In this document: piece by piece, positions 45,501 through 54,231 of the stretch
How positions within the stretch are numbered: position 1 is the first letter of the stretch
How the letters are laid out: each line of letters starts with the position of its first letter
Assembly: GCF_020176715.1 (NCBI RefSeq)
Contig: NZ_JAIVMF010000001.1
Span: 124,001 to 188,000, forward strand
Origin: Stappia stellulata
GTDB taxonomy: Bacteria; Pseudomonadota; Alphaproteobacteria; Rhizobiales; Stappiaceae
Length of the DNA stretch: 64,000 bases
Direction: 5' to 3'
Notes under the pieces: generated by a model
Told to the model about the DNA's origin: nothing
The model's database searches: none
Seen by the model: the letters and a program-made list of their open reading frames with translations, nothing else
Position numbers and translations under genes: made by a program

Positions 45501-48100
45501 GAGATCGCAACGATGTCGAATTCCGCCGGACCGCCTTCCTCGACACCGCCGTCAAACGCCGGCTTCACGCCGAGGCGCGGACCGTCGGGACGGATCGGCA
45601 GTTCCAGCCCGCGTTCGACGAACCGTCCGCCAGCCTCGACCAGACGCGTCACGATCCGCGCCCGGTATCCGGCTGTCGTGTCCTGCAACTCGGGGAGCGG
45701 AGGCACGAATTGCACCCGACCGTCCGCATCCGTCTCAAGACCGTCTGGAAGGCTGGCGCGATCCGGGAAGATCTGCTCGTCCGCCAGACCGAAGCTGTAG
45801 CCCGGATACCCCGGCATCTCGCGCGTCGGGGTGACGATGACCTCGCCCTCGAGGCGTTGACCGGAGGCCGGAGCGCCATAGAGGAACCGTGCGGTGATCG
45901 AGACCTCCGGAGGGCTGGCGGGATCGAAGGCCTCGGCTTCGGTTTCCGGCGTGTAGTCGACGCGCTCGGGCTGAAAATCCTCGACAAGGAAAGAGGTCTG
46001 TGCAAGGGGCGCGGCCTTCGGGTCGGCATGGACGCGCAACGTCCAGCCGCCCTGCTGGGCGCCGGCGGGAAGGTCCAGGGCATGCGCCCGTCCGCCCTCG
46101 CCCGCATCCGCGACCACGACCCGCAGATGCTCGACGCCGTCGGGCCGGTCGTAGATGAAGGTCAACGGAAGGCCGGCACGGGCATCGGCGTTGCGGTCGC
46201 GCGCCATGGCGCCGGCATGAACGGTCTCACCCGGGCGGTAGACCCCGCGATCGAGCCAGGCGAAGACATCGACAGGACCGGGTGCTGCACGTCCCGAAAC
46301 GCCGCGGTCGCTGAGATCGAAGGCAGGCGCCGTGAGGTCGAGAAAGGCGTAGTCGCCCGCGCCGGTCTCGACGCTGACCAGCGCCGGTGCCAGTCCGCCG
46401 GTGCCGCGCGACAAGCCCGGAGCGAAACGGGCAAAGCCCTGCGCGTCGCTCTTCACCTCCCCAAGCAGGTCGTTGTTGACGGCGACCAGACGCACCGTCG
46501 CATCTGCCACCGCCGAGGCATCGGACAACGCGCGGACAATCACCGTGGCGCCATCGGCTCCCGAATAGGCGCTGATGCCGAGGTCCGAGACGAGGAACCA
46601 TTGCGTCGCGCGCGGTCCCCACTCGTTCTTCTTGTCGGCGGCGGCGCGCGCGACCATCGCATAGATGCCGGGCTCCATCTCCAGCCCGAGATCCGTGACC
46701 GGGATTGCCGTGGTCACATCTGTGTTCAGCGGTGCGCGCGTCTCGATCTCGCCGCTCCAGACCTTTTCGCCATATTCGTCACGCAACTGGTCGGCGCGCG
46801 ACGGATCGAGCTGCGACAACACGCGCCGGTCGCGCAGGGCCGGCGCAAGACCGCGCTCGCCGATCCTGTAGATCTCGGCCTCGACCGTCGAGGTGTTGAC
46901 CGAAACGACCGGAATCGTGGCCCCATCGCCGGCGGGCAGCACATAGGCGCGCCCGAGGAAGCGAACGGACGGGCTGCGATCGCGCACATAGACGTTGAGC
47001 GAAGCCGACTTTTCCAGCGTCTCGCCATCCGCGGCGGGCACGCCCTGGCGCACCAGCACCGAATAGCGCTCGCCGTGACGGACGCCATCGATGCAGATCT
47101 GCGCCTCGTCGCCCTCGACCGAGAACGGGCCGGCGCCCGTCACGCGCACGAAGGGCTCCATGTCGGCGTTGCGCTGCAGCTTGTCGGAAAACACCACGCA
47201 GATCCGGGGCGTGGCCGAATCCGCATCGACCTGATGGTCGAGAATGCGAAAGCCGTGTTCCGCGACGAGCTGGTCGTACCGCTTGCGCAGACCCGGCTGC
47301 TCCTGAAGCGCGAGCGCTGCCCGCCAGGCCTTGATTGCCGGCCTGTAGAGCTGGCGCTTGACCAGCGAGGCGCCCAGGATCTCCAGCGCCGCCACCTGCT
47401 CGTCCGCGTTTGCCGCCGTCAGATAGGCGTTGATCGCGGCGGCGGTCGCATCCTCGCGCACGGCGTTGCGCCGCTGCCAGTCGTCCGGTTCCTGGCGCAG
47501 CAGGCTTTGCGACAGCCCGGACCAGAGGTCATGCCGATCTGGGGCAAGAACCAGGGCCCGGGCGAACCCGGCCTGGGCATCCTCCGCCGCGCCCCGCGCC
47601 AGGGCCTCGCGCGCGGCACTCATCTGCGCCGAAATCGCGCCCTCGCCTGCCCGGTACACACGCGGCAGCTGGCGCGCGAAGCTGGCAGCCGTATCCATGA
47701 ACGTGCGCGGCAGATAGGAAAGGTCTGCCCCGCGCTCCTGCGCAAGGGTTTCATCCCGCGCCTCGACGACGACGACACGCCCGGCAACGGCGCCGGCAAA
47801 GCTCTGCAGGCTGCCAACGTCGGATTTCAGGAAGCACCATCCGGCGGAGGTGTTGAAAGTGAAGGCCTTGCACTGACGGTCGCCGACGCAAGCCGCCTTG
47901 CAGGCCTCGAGATCGACGTCCTTGAGCGTACGGTAGTCGCCTCCGAAATAGTCGGCCTCGTCCACCGTCACGATGCGGCGGTCCTGGGAAACCGCCTCAC
48001 GCATCGCCCCGGGAAGGGCAAGTGTTGCCGCCATCGCCAGCATGGCAAGCGTCCGCAGACCCCGCGTTTCGCGCTTCGCGCACATGTGACGTCCGAACAT
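42584..48100 (-). CDS. Bacterial alpha-2-macroglobulin (YfhM-like) with N-terminal PAN/apple domain
   Basis: An 1838-residue exported protein, the largest in the window. A signal peptide (about residues 1-38) precedes a PAN/apple-like cysteine-rich domain (about 45-110, with CKAACVGDRQCKAFTF). MG domains and the bait region follow, then the thioester motif YGCTEQ with Cys1388 and a C-terminal receptor-like domain. Such proteins are thought to trap proteases covalently when the cell wall is breached, in step with PBP1C repair. No lipobox is seen, unlike E. coli YfhM, so it may be soluble in the periplasm. The start at 48100 (MFGRHM) has GGGAGG 5 bases upstream. Confidence 0.93.
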   Translation of the reverse strand: MFGRHMCAKRETRGLRTLAMLAMAATLALPGAMREAVSQDRRIVTVDEADYFGGDYRTLKDVDLEACKAACVGDRQCKAFTFNTSAGWCFLKSDVGSLQSFAGAVAGRVVVVEARDETLAQERGADLSYLPRTFMDTAASFARQLPRVYRAGEGAISAQMSAAREALARGAAEDAQAGFARALVLAPDRHDLWSGLSQSLLRQEPDDWQRRNAVREDATAAAINAYLTAANADEQVAALEILGASLVKRQLYRPAIKAWRAALALQEQPGLRKRYDQLVAEHGFRILDHQVDADSATPRICVVFSDKLQRNADMEPFVRVTGAGPFSVEGDEAQICIDGVRHGERYSVLVRQGVPAADGETLEKSASLNVYVRDRSPSVRFLGRAYVLPAGDGATIPVVSVNTSTVEAEIYRIGERGLAPALRDRRVLSQLDPSRADQLRDEYGEKVWSGEIETRAPLNTDVTTAIPVTDLGLEMEPGIYAMVARAAADKKNEWGPRATQWFLVSDLGISAYSGADGATVIVRALSDASAVADATVRLVAVNNDLLGEVKSDAQGFARFAPGLSRGTGGLAPALVSVETGAGDYAFLDLTAPAFDLSDRGVSGRAAPGPVDVFAWLDRGVYRPGETVHAGAMARDRNADARAGLPLTFIYDRPDGVEHLRVVVADAGEGGRAHALDLPAGAQQGGWTLRVHADPKAAPLAQTSFLVEDFQPERVDYTPETEAEAFDPASPPEVSITARFLYGAPASGQRLEGEVIVTPTREMPGYPGYSFGLADEQIFPDRASLPDGLETDADGRVQFVPPLPELQDTTAGYRARIVTRLVEAGGRFVERGLELPIRPDGPRLGVKPAFDGGVEEGGPAEFDIVAISPSGERIAADGVSWNLSKLDTRYQWYRADGRWSYEPVTTSRRMESGTLEIADGAPARLSVPVDWGRYRLEIAGGSGSGMATSVEFNAGWYVSSASSQTPDVLEVGLDKEAYRVGETATLRMTPRVDGVALVSVMSDRLIESRTVPVTAGESEVSFEITDDWGSGAYVTATLLQPMDLKENRMPSRALGLQWLKVDPGARRHTVSLDAPERIRPRTTLDVGVRVAGQEPGKPAYLTIAAVDVGILNLTGFEAPEPSGWYFGQRRLGVDIRDFYGQLIDRTAGERGRVRSGGDGMGLNLGAPPPQEAPVALFSGVVETDAEGRATVSFEVPDFNGTLKLMAVAWSAGGVGEAQRDVTVRDPLVMTATLPRFLAPGDDSRLLVEIDNVEGAAGDYEITAEIAGPIATDLGANRRQLRLEAEERRSLRVPIRAGDLPGDASVVLRLSGPDGPVGEKTLALGVRDTTPPVTRRSHVTLAAGGSLMLDAGTLAGLQPRTARVSVANGGLARINVPGLLAALDRYPYGCTEQTASRALPLLYVNEIAISAGLDTDVDVRERVQTAIGRVLGNQGSNGAFGLWNSYGGSDTWLDAYVTDFLLRARDRNYDVPERAMTAALDNLENRVAYASDFESGGEDIAYALYVLARASRASLGDLRYYADVKLDAFGSALAKAQIGAALSLYGETTRAKLAFDAALGATEQPESIGYRDDYGTALRDAAGALAYATRAKVDGLDTPALARQVGNRQDAASSLSTQDMAWLLLAGHELQQTAAESAFALNGNAVSGALASRFDGADLLTDPVSLANRGGTAQDVVVTVTGKPSVPEPATGQGYRITRAYYDLDGNSVDPAGVAVNTRLAVVLTVTRDRPGRGRVMVVDRLPAGLTIDNPRLVRSGDVGALDWLDSIDNAEHVEFRDDRFVVAVDETRLNGDRYTFAYLARASVPGRFALPPATVEDMYRPDLNGRTAAGRFEVLGPRQ

Positions 48101-48215
48101 GCCGACCTCCCGGGGAGTTTCTTTTCTCAATGTTCAATCGATCACGCAATCTTGACAAGTCCAAGACGCAATTCGCAAAAATCCACCGGGGCATGGGTCG
48201 CAGCCGGCCCGCTCC

Positions 48216-51200
48216 CTAGTCTCCGTCTGCGACGCTCGTGCGCCGCGCGTCCAGGGCGTCGGCAAGCCTGCGGACTTCTTCAACAAGCAGCTCGACGCCG
48301 GCGCGAAAATCCGGGTCGACGGGGGTACGCGCCGCGGCCCGTTCCTGTGCGACGGCTTTTTCGGAGACGCCATTTGCGCCGAAGGTCGCCGCCAGCGACC
48401 CGATCACGTGACTGGCCGCAGCCGTCGTCGCCGGATCCTCCGTGGTCGCGAGACGGTCTGCCTGTGCGCGCAAGTCGATCACGCATCGGGCGTAGATATT
48501 GTCGCGCAGATCTGGCGGCAGGTCCCGGTCCAGCGGCTGGAGCTTCTCGTCGTCGAAAAGCGTGTCCTGCAATGTCCGCTCCGCCTGGGATGCGGGCGAG
48601 AGCCAGCGCTCGCGGCCGGGCGCTCCACCGCCCAGGACCTCCGCAAGGGTCCGGCGCAAGGCCGCGGCATCCACCGGTTTCGTGACGAAGGCATTCATTC
48701 CGGCCTCGAGCGCTTTGTCGCGCTCCTCCACCAGCGCATGCGCGGTCAGCGCCACGATCGGCGTCGTCTCATGGCCGCCTTCGCCAGCGCGGATCCGTCT
48801 GGTTGCCTCGATCCCGTCCATCTCCGGCATCGAGACATCCATCAAGACCGCATCGAACACGTCGTGCTGCAACCGGTCCAGCACCTCCCTGCCGGTTTCC
48901 GCGGTGGAATACCGGCAGCCCCAGCGATCCAGCAGGTGCCCTGTCATCATTCGGTTCGTCGCATTGTCTTCGGCAAGCAGGATCATCGCGCCATGCAGGA
49001 CGCGATAGTCCGGAGCCCGGTCCTCGGTCTCGGTCCCGGAGACCTCCAAGGCATCGGCGCGGGCCAGGTCGAGCGAGACGAGGAACCGGCTTCCTCCCCC
49101 CTCGCGCGGCTGAAGCGAGAGGCTGCCGCCCATCCCTTCCGTGAGTTCCAGGCTGATCGCAAGTCCCAGCCCCACGCCCTCGCCACGCGACCCCGTCCCC
49201 TCGCGACTGGTCACGAACCTTGAAAAGACCTTCGCAGGATCGGTCCCGGAAATGCCAACCCCGGTGTCTTCCACCTCGATCAGCAGCGGAATCAGATTGC
49301 TTGCGTCTTCTGCCGCGGTTTTCCTGAGGCCGACTTTCACGCTCACCCCGCCATGCGGGGTAAATTTCACCGCATTCGCCACGAGATTGATGAGCACCTG
49401 CCGGATGCGACCGGCATCGCCAACGAGCCCATCGGGAACATCCGGCGCGACATTGACGTCAAGGAACAGCCCTTTTTCGGCAACCTTGGCCGCAAACAGC
49501 GCCCGCACGGCCTCTACCAGCGCTGCCGGATCGAAGGGCGCATCGAAGAACGCAAGCCGGCGCGCCTCCAGGCGGGAGAAATCCAGGACGTCGTTAAGGA
49601 TCTGAAGCAGCGCAAGTGCCGCGTCCCGGGCTGTTTCGGTATGGCGCTTTTGATCCGGCTGCAAAGGCGTATGCAACAGCAGGTCGAGAAGGCCAAGGAC
49701 GGCATTGAGCGGGGTGCGGATCTCGTGGCTCATCATGGCGAGGAAGTCCGACTTCGCCCGGTCGGCCTCCTCCGCTTGCACCCGCGCCTCCTCAAGCGCC
49801 ACCGTCTTGGCACGCTCCTGCGTGATGTCGCGCATGAAGGCGATGATGACAGGGCCGTTTTCTCCAAGCACCGAGTTGAACGCCACTTCCATCAGGATCT
49901 CGCCGCCGTCTCGGGTCAGCGCGCGCGCTTCTATCCGCACCCCTTCCGTGTCGAGATGGGGGGCTTGCAAAACGCTGCGGATCTGTTCGTCGTAGGCCCG
50001 CCGATGGCGTTCCGGAACAAGCAGCCCGCGTGCCGCAACACCCATCACATCCGCCCGCGCGTAGCCGAACACCCTTTCGGCCGCCGGATTGAACTCCAGG
50101 ATATCCCCCTCGGCATTGACCACCACGATGGCGTCGAGCGCGCCGCCGACCACTGCCCGCAACTGTCCTTCGCTCTTGCGCAGAGCTTCCTCGCGACGCT
50201 TGAGCTCGGTGATGTCGATGCGAAAACCGACGGTCTGCCCATCCGGCATGCGGCGCTCGAAAACGCGAAGCCAGCGCCCGTCACCAAGATGCTGCTCGAT
50301 CGGTTGCGATGGCGGCGAGCGATGGAGGCGCAACCGCTCGGCGATCCAGCCTTCGGGATCCTGAAGGGCATCGGCATACTGGCCAAGCGCCACGCCGTAG
50401 CGCAGCATTTCCTCAAATTGCTGCCCCGGCCGGATCGCCTCGGCGCTCAGGGAATAAAGGTCACGGTAGCGCTGATTGCAAATCACGAGGCGGTCGTCGG
50501 CATCGTAGAGAACAAAGGCGTCGGGAAGGGCTTCGATCGCCCCGCGCAAGCGCTCCTGAGCCTGGCGCAATTGCCGTTCGGTATCCTTGCGCCTGGAAAT
50601 ATTCCGCACCACCGCAACATAAAGCCGCGCCTTCGCGGTTTGCACGCTGTTGACCGCCAGTTCGACGGGGACACGGCCGCCGTCGAGCCTCAGTCCGTCG
50701 AACTCCATGGTCTGGCTTAAGGGCTCGGAGTCGCTCGGAGACGGAAACAGGTGAAACGCAATCGGCTCCACGTGTCCGGGCGTGGCGAACAGCGAAATCA
50801 CGGATCGGCCCGCGAGCCCCGCGCGCTCATGCCCGAAGATGCGGTTCGCGGCGGGATTCGCACTCTCGATCACGCCTTGCGTGTCGTAGATCAACAGACC
50901 CTCACCGATGCTTTCGACAACCGTTCTGAGACGAGCGTCCCGTTCGCGCGTTTCGCGCTGGGCATTGGCGAGGTCTTCCAGACGCCGAACCTCCGCCTGC
51001 GCGGCGCCGGTCTTCAGCGTCGCCATCTCGCTCTGCCGCCTCTGGCGGTTCAACAGAATGCCAAGCAGGAAAATGCTGGTGAGCGCGGCGGTCACGGCCG
51101 ACAATTCGATGGTGTCCTCCGCCCGCAGGGACAAATCGCCGATCCGCGACCGCCCGACGAGCATCCCGACACCCTCGGGCACCTCCCATTGCAACCGTTC

Positions 51201-51689
51201 CGGTTGCCCCGCCGCCATGCCACCCGCACCGTGGCAGGCAAGGCAGCCGCGGGTGTGTTCGAGCGGCACCGCCATGAAGAGATCGATGCCACCGTCCCGG
51301 CGAGCGCTGGTTGAAAACACGCCTTCCTGACGCTCGAATAAGGCGGCGCGCGCCCGCGACAGCGCATCGTCCTGCGGTGGCGATGGGATCTGCGGCCGCC
51401 TCGGTTCGACCGAATAGAGGATCCGCATCGCGACATCGACGTCCGGCGCATCGTCGGCCCCGTCCGCTTCGCCCCCAGGCGGCTGCTCCTTCGCATCCCG
51501 GGAAACCGTATGATAGAGGCCATGACGCTCGGCCATGCGCAACCGCGCTTCCAGAACCTGGTTCGCCTCGTTGATGAGGTCCACGCGCATATGGTCGACC
51601 ACCACCCAGATGGCCGCCGCGCACAGGGCAAGGACACCTGCAATCAGGACCGCCGTGCGGACCGTAGGTCTGGTAGGTGCCGATGCCAT
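48216..51689 (-). CDS. Hybrid sensor histidine kinase with periplasmic c-type haem motif
   Basis: A 1157-residue membrane kinase. Transmembrane helices at about 12-31 and 194-213 flank a periplasmic domain like DUF3365/Tll0287, which contains CLACH (residues 149-153), a covalent haem-binding motif. Three PAS domains follow (about 245-370, 380-500 and 505-630). The phosphorylated His is His655 in MMSHEIRTPLN; the ATPase domain has the G-box GEGVGLGLAIS. A receiver domain has Asp951 in LMDVSMPEMDG. The C-terminal part contains SHVIGSLAATFG, an Hpt-like helix with His. The output and signal are unknown; redox or gas sensing is inferred. There is no cognate regulator beside it. Confidence 0.9.
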   Translation of the reverse strand: MASAPTRPTVRTAVLIAGVLALCAAAIWVVVDHMRVDLINEANQVLEARLRMAERHGLYHTVSRDAKEQPPGGEADGADDAPDVDVAMRILYSVEPRRPQIPSPPQDDALSRARAALFERQEGVFSTSARRDGGIDLFMAVPLEHTRGCLACHGAGGMAAGQPERLQWEVPEGVGMLVGRSRIGDLSLRAEDTIELSAVTAALTSIFLLGILLNRQRRQSEMATLKTGAAQAEVRRLEDLANAQRETRERDARLRTVVESIGEGLLIYDTQGVIESANPAANRIFGHERAGLAGRSVISLFATPGHVEPIAFHLFPSPSDSEPLSQTMEFDGLRLDGGRVPVELAVNSVQTAKARLYVAVVRNISRRKDTERQLRQAQERLRGAIEALPDAFVLYDADDRLVICNQRYRDLYSLSAEAIRPGQQFEEMLRYGVALGQYADALQDPEGWIAERLRLHRSPPSQPIEQHLGDGRWLRVFERRMPDGQTVGFRIDITELKRREEALRKSEGQLRAVVGGALDAIVVVNAEGDILEFNPAAERVFGYARADVMGVAARGLLVPERHRRAYDEQIRSVLQAPHLDTEGVRIEARALTRDGGEILMEVAFNSVLGENGPVIIAFMRDITQERAKTVALEEARVQAEEADRAKSDFLAMMSHEIRTPLNAVLGLLDLLLHTPLQPDQKRHTETARDAALALLQILNDVLDFSRLEARRLAFFDAPFDPAALVEAVRALFAAKVAEKGLFLDVNVAPDVPDGLVGDAGRIRQVLINLVANAVKFTPHGGVSVKVGLRKTAAEDASNLIPLLIEVEDTGVGISGTDPAKVFSRFVTSREGTGSRGEGVGLGLAISLELTEGMGGSLSLQPREGGGSRFLVSLDLARADALEVSGTETEDRAPDYRVLHGAMILLAEDNATNRMMTGHLLDRWGCRYSTAETGREVLDRLQHDVFDAVLMDVSMPEMDGIEATRRIRAGEGGHETTPIVALTAHALVEERDKALEAGMNAFVTKPVDAAALRRTLAEVLGGGAPGRERWLSPASQAERTLQDTLFDDEKLQPLDRDLPPDLRDNIYARCVIDLRAQADRLATTEDPATTAAASHVIGSLAATFGANGVSEKAVAQERAAARTPVDPDFRAGVELLVEEVRRLADALDARRTSVADGD

Positions 51690-51803
51690 TGCCGCGGCAG
51701 TCTCCTTTTTTCAGGCGGAACCGCGAAGTCCCGATTGGCGTCTCGGACATGGTGTCGGTTGCATGCAAGCCTAGCACGCGGCGCCGGTCGCTGCGCCATG
51801 ACA

Positions 51804-51839
51804 TCTGTATGTGTCGCCTGGGTATTTCGTCTGTATGTG
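51804..51839. repeat. Direct repeat in the kinase-GST gap
   Basis: TCTGTATGTG occurs at 51804-51813 and again at 51830-51839, 26 bases apart centre to centre (about two and a half helical turns). It lies between the divergent kinase and GST genes, 86-121 bases before the GST start. It may be a regulator binding site. Confidence 0.3.
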
Positions 51840-51924
51840 GCGGTGCGAACGAAAGCGTGACGAGACACCCGCCGCAAGATCCTCTAACCAGACACCCGAT
51901 CAAACTCCACGATACGAGGGCAGA

Positions 51925-52623
51925 ATGCCAGACCTCAGCGACTTCCCCATCACCTCCCGCTGGCCCGCGACAATGCCGGACCGAATCCAGCTCTACTCCC
52001 TGCCGACGCCGAACGGCATCAAGGTCTCGGTCGCGCTGGAGGAACTCGGCCTCCCCTATGAGGCGCATCGCGTCTCCTTCGACACCAACGACCAGATGAC
52101 GCCGGAATTCCTCTCGCTCAACCCGAACAACAAGATCCCCGCGATCATCGATCCCGATGGGCCGGACGGAGCGCCAATCGGCCTCTTCGAGAGCGGCGCG
52201 ATCCTGATCTATCTTGCGGAAAAGACCGGCCGGCTGCTGCCCGGGGATCCGCGCCGGCGCTACGAGTGCCTGCAGTGGCTGATGTTCCAGATGGGCGGCG
52301 TCGGGCCGATGTTCGGGCAGTTCGGCCACTTCCACAAGTTTGCCGCCGACAAGGTGACGGATCCCTATCCGCGCGAGCGCTACCTCAACGAAACGAAGCG
52401 TCTGCTCGGCGTTCTGGAACAGCGCCTGGACGGGCGCGCCTACATCATGGACGACGACTACACCATCGCCGACATCGCGATCGTGCCATGGCTGCGCACG
52501 CTCGGCGGTTTCTATGAAGCGGGCGCCCTGTCCGGGCTCGACGCATTGCCCAGTGTGCAGCGCTGGATGAAGCGCTGCCTGGAGCGCCCCGCCTTCCAGC
52601 GTGGCATTGCCATCCCGGCATGA
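51925..52623 (+). CDS. Nu-class glutathione S-transferase (YfcG/YghU-like)
   Basis: A 232-residue protein with an N-terminal thioredoxin-like domain (about 17-105) and a C-terminal helical domain. YSLPTPNGIKVSVALEELGL, NPNNKIPAIIDPDG and LFESGAILIYLAEKTGRLLP match the nu-class GST/disulfide-bond oxidoreductase group of E. coli YfcG and YghU. These act on organic hydroperoxides or disulfides with glutathione. The start at 51925 follows GAGGG; the frame extends upstream without coding character. It is divergent from the haem-motif kinase and convergent with a second GST of the same class. Confidence 0.9.
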   Translation: MPDLSDFPITSRWPATMPDRIQLYSLPTPNGIKVSVALEELGLPYEAHRVSFDTNDQMTPEFLSLNPNNKIPAIIDPDGPDGAPIGLFESGAILIYLAEKTGRLLPGDPRRRYECLQWLMFQMGGVGPMFGQFGHFHKFAADKVTDPYPRERYLNETKRLLGVLEQRLDGRAYIMDDDYTIADIAIVPWLRTLGGFYEAGALSGLDALPSVQRWMKRCLERPAFQRGIAIPA

Positions 52624-52629
52624 GGCAGG

Positions 52630-52673
52630 CCCGTTGCCGGCCGGCCGCTTTCAGGCATCAGGCCGGCAACGGG
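52630..52673. terminator. Bidirectional hairpin between the convergent GST genes
   Basis: A perfect 13-bp stem (CCCGTTGCCGGCC / GGCCGGCAACGGG) with an 18-base loop begins 7 bases after the first GST stop. Its right arm covers the last codons of the second GST gene. It would end or block transcription from either side, though there is no U tract. Confidence 0.6.
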
Positions 52674-53290
52674 ATCCCGGCCGAGGTTTCCGGCACATCG
52701 TAGCCGCGTTGAACGGCAGGACGGGCCGCGAGCTCGAGATACCAGCGACGCACGTTCGGGAAGGCGCCGAAATCGACGCCCTGCCACTGATACCGGCTCG
52801 CCCAGGGCCAGATCGCGATATCGGCGATCGAATAGTCGCCGGCGACGAACTCGTGCTCGCTCAGTTGCCTGTCCAGCACGCCATAGAGCCGGCGCGCTTC
52901 GTCCGCATAGCGCTCCTCCGCATAGGCGGCCTTTCCCGGATTGAAATGCAGGAAATGATGCGCCTGCCCCAGCATCGGGCCGAAACCGCCCATCTGCCAC
53001 ATCAGCCATTCGATGACCCGGAGCCGCTCGGGCCCCTCGCGCGGCAGGAGCCGGCCGGCCTTTTCCGCCAGATACAAAAGGATCGCGCCCGATTCCATCA
53101 GGCTGACGCCGGCCTCCCGGTCGACGATTGCCGGGATTTTTCCGTTCGGGGAGATATGGAGGAAGTTCGGCCGGTACTGCTCCCGGTTCAGGATATCGAC
53201 CGGAAACACGGTGTAGGGCAGCTCGCATTCCTCCAGCATGATGGAGACCTTGCGCCCGTTGGGGGTTGTCCATGTGTACAGGTCGATCAT
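52658..53290 (-). CDS. Nu-class glutathione S-transferase (YfcG-like)
   Basis: A 210-residue GST very like E. coli YfcG: it starts MIDLYTWTTPNGRKVSIMLEE, then HISPNGKIPAIVDREAG, MESGAILLYLAEKAGRLL and GPMLGQAHHFLHF. The TPNG loop provides the Thr/Asn that contacts glutathione in this class, in place of Tyr or Ser. The start at 53290 is fixed by homology, since the frame upstream is not protein-like. It shares the gap of 281 bases with the divergent yceI gene. Two paralogous GSTs tail to tail suggest a duplication by inversion or separate acquisition. Confidence 0.9.
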   Translation of the reverse strand: MIDLYTWTTPNGRKVSIMLEECELPYTVFPVDILNREQYRPNFLHISPNGKIPAIVDREAGVSLMESGAILLYLAEKAGRLLPREGPERLRVIEWLMWQMGGFGPMLGQAHHFLHFNPGKAAYAEERYADEARRLYGVLDRQLSEHEFVAGDYSIADIAIWPWASRYQWQGVDFGAFPNVRRWYLELAARPAVQRGYDVPETSAGIPLPA

Positions 53291-53571
53291 TGCCGCTCCC
53301 CTGGCCTGGCGCTGCTGACGCCCGAAAGGTCCATTTCGACATAGACCCGCCGGCGGTTCAAGCCGGATGCCCGCGGCCATCCACGCGAATCGACAGCCCC
53401 TCACCGTCATTCAATTGACACGTAGTAGCCGGACCCAAGCCCGGTCCGTTCACGCTGAGTGGACAGTGAATTCAATAGGGCGTGCTTGATGATCGGCCCC
53501 GCACGGACGAAATGTGCAGCATGCCGCCGCGCTTGCGGTTCTGCCCAAGACACGACTTCAAGAGGGTTTGC

Positions 53572-54150
53572 ATGACCAAGATCCGTACCGCCGCCGCACT
53601 CGCGGCGCTTCTCTTCGCCACCCCGCTCGCCGCCGAGCCCGTGGCCTATGACTTCGACAAGTCCCACGCCAACCTAGTCTTTTCCTACGACCACCTCGGC
53701 TACTCCACGACCGACGGCCGCTTCGGCGACTGGGACGGCGAGCTCCTGATCGATCTCGACACGCCCGCCAATTCCAAGATCTCCATGACGGTCAACGTCG
53801 AGAGCATCGACACTTTCTGGGCCGAGCGCGACACGCACCTGAAGAGCGCCGATTTCTTCGGTGTCGAAGAGCATCCAACCGCGACCTTCACCTCGACCAG
53901 CGTCGAGAAGACCGGCGAGACCACGCTGGCCGTTACCGGCGACCTGACGATCAAGGGCATCACCAAGCCGGCGACCTTCGACGTGACGGTCAACGCCCAG
54001 GGCGAACATCCGATGGCGAAGGTGCCGGCCGTCGGTCTCGACGCGACGACGGTGGTGAAGCGCACCGACTATGGAATGGACATGTATGTGCCTTATGTCG
54101 GGGATGAGGTGACGATTTCCTTCAGCGCCGAAGCGCTGCAGGCAAAGTAA
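53572..54150 (+). CDS. YceI family periplasmic protein
   Basis: A 192-residue secreted lipocalin-like protein. The signal peptide MTKIRTAAALAALLFATPLAAE has a likely cut after AAE or LAA. The YceI domain follows, with YDFDKSHANLVFSYDHLGYS at its start and LTIKGITKPATFDVTVN in the middle. Family members bind polyisoprenoid or amphiphilic lipids in the periplasm. The start at 53572 follows AGAGGG at suitable distance. It heads a cassette with cytochrome b561 and a second YceI; a 14-bp hairpin after its stop may reduce downstream expression. Confidence 0.93.
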   Translation: MTKIRTAAALAALLFATPLAAEPVAYDFDKSHANLVFSYDHLGYSTTDGRFGDWDGELLIDLDTPANSKISMTVNVESIDTFWAERDTHLKSADFFGVEEHPTATFTSTSVEKTGETTLAVTGDLTIKGITKPATFDVTVNAQGEHPMAKVPAVGLDATTVVKRTDYGMDMYVPYVGDEVTISFSAEALQAK

Positions 54151-54163
54151 ACGCCCGCACTTT

Positions 54164-54197
54164 CGGGCACGCGGGCGAACACCCGCCCGCGTGCCCG
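54164..54197 (+). terminator. 14-bp hairpin between yceI and the cytochrome b561 gene
   Basis: CGGGCACGCGGGCG (54164-54177) pairs perfectly with its complement (54184-54197) over a 6-base loop. It starts 13 bases after the yceI stop and ends 34 bases before the next gene. There is no U tract, so it may be a partial terminator or an mRNA-stabilising end. Confidence 0.5.
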
Positions 54198-54231
54198 TAT
54201 CCGGACCCGGCAGCGCGTCCCCAAGGAGGCC

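Noticed and set aside
45431-48685. A plus-strand open frame of 1084 codons
   Set aside because: It lies opposite the alpha-2-macroglobulin gene and the end of the kinase gene and shows no family signature. It is a codon-bias shadow.
53414-53445. A perfect TTGACA in the GST-yceI gap
   Set aside because: No acceptable -10 hexamer occurs 16-18 bases downstream, so it is not called as a promoter.
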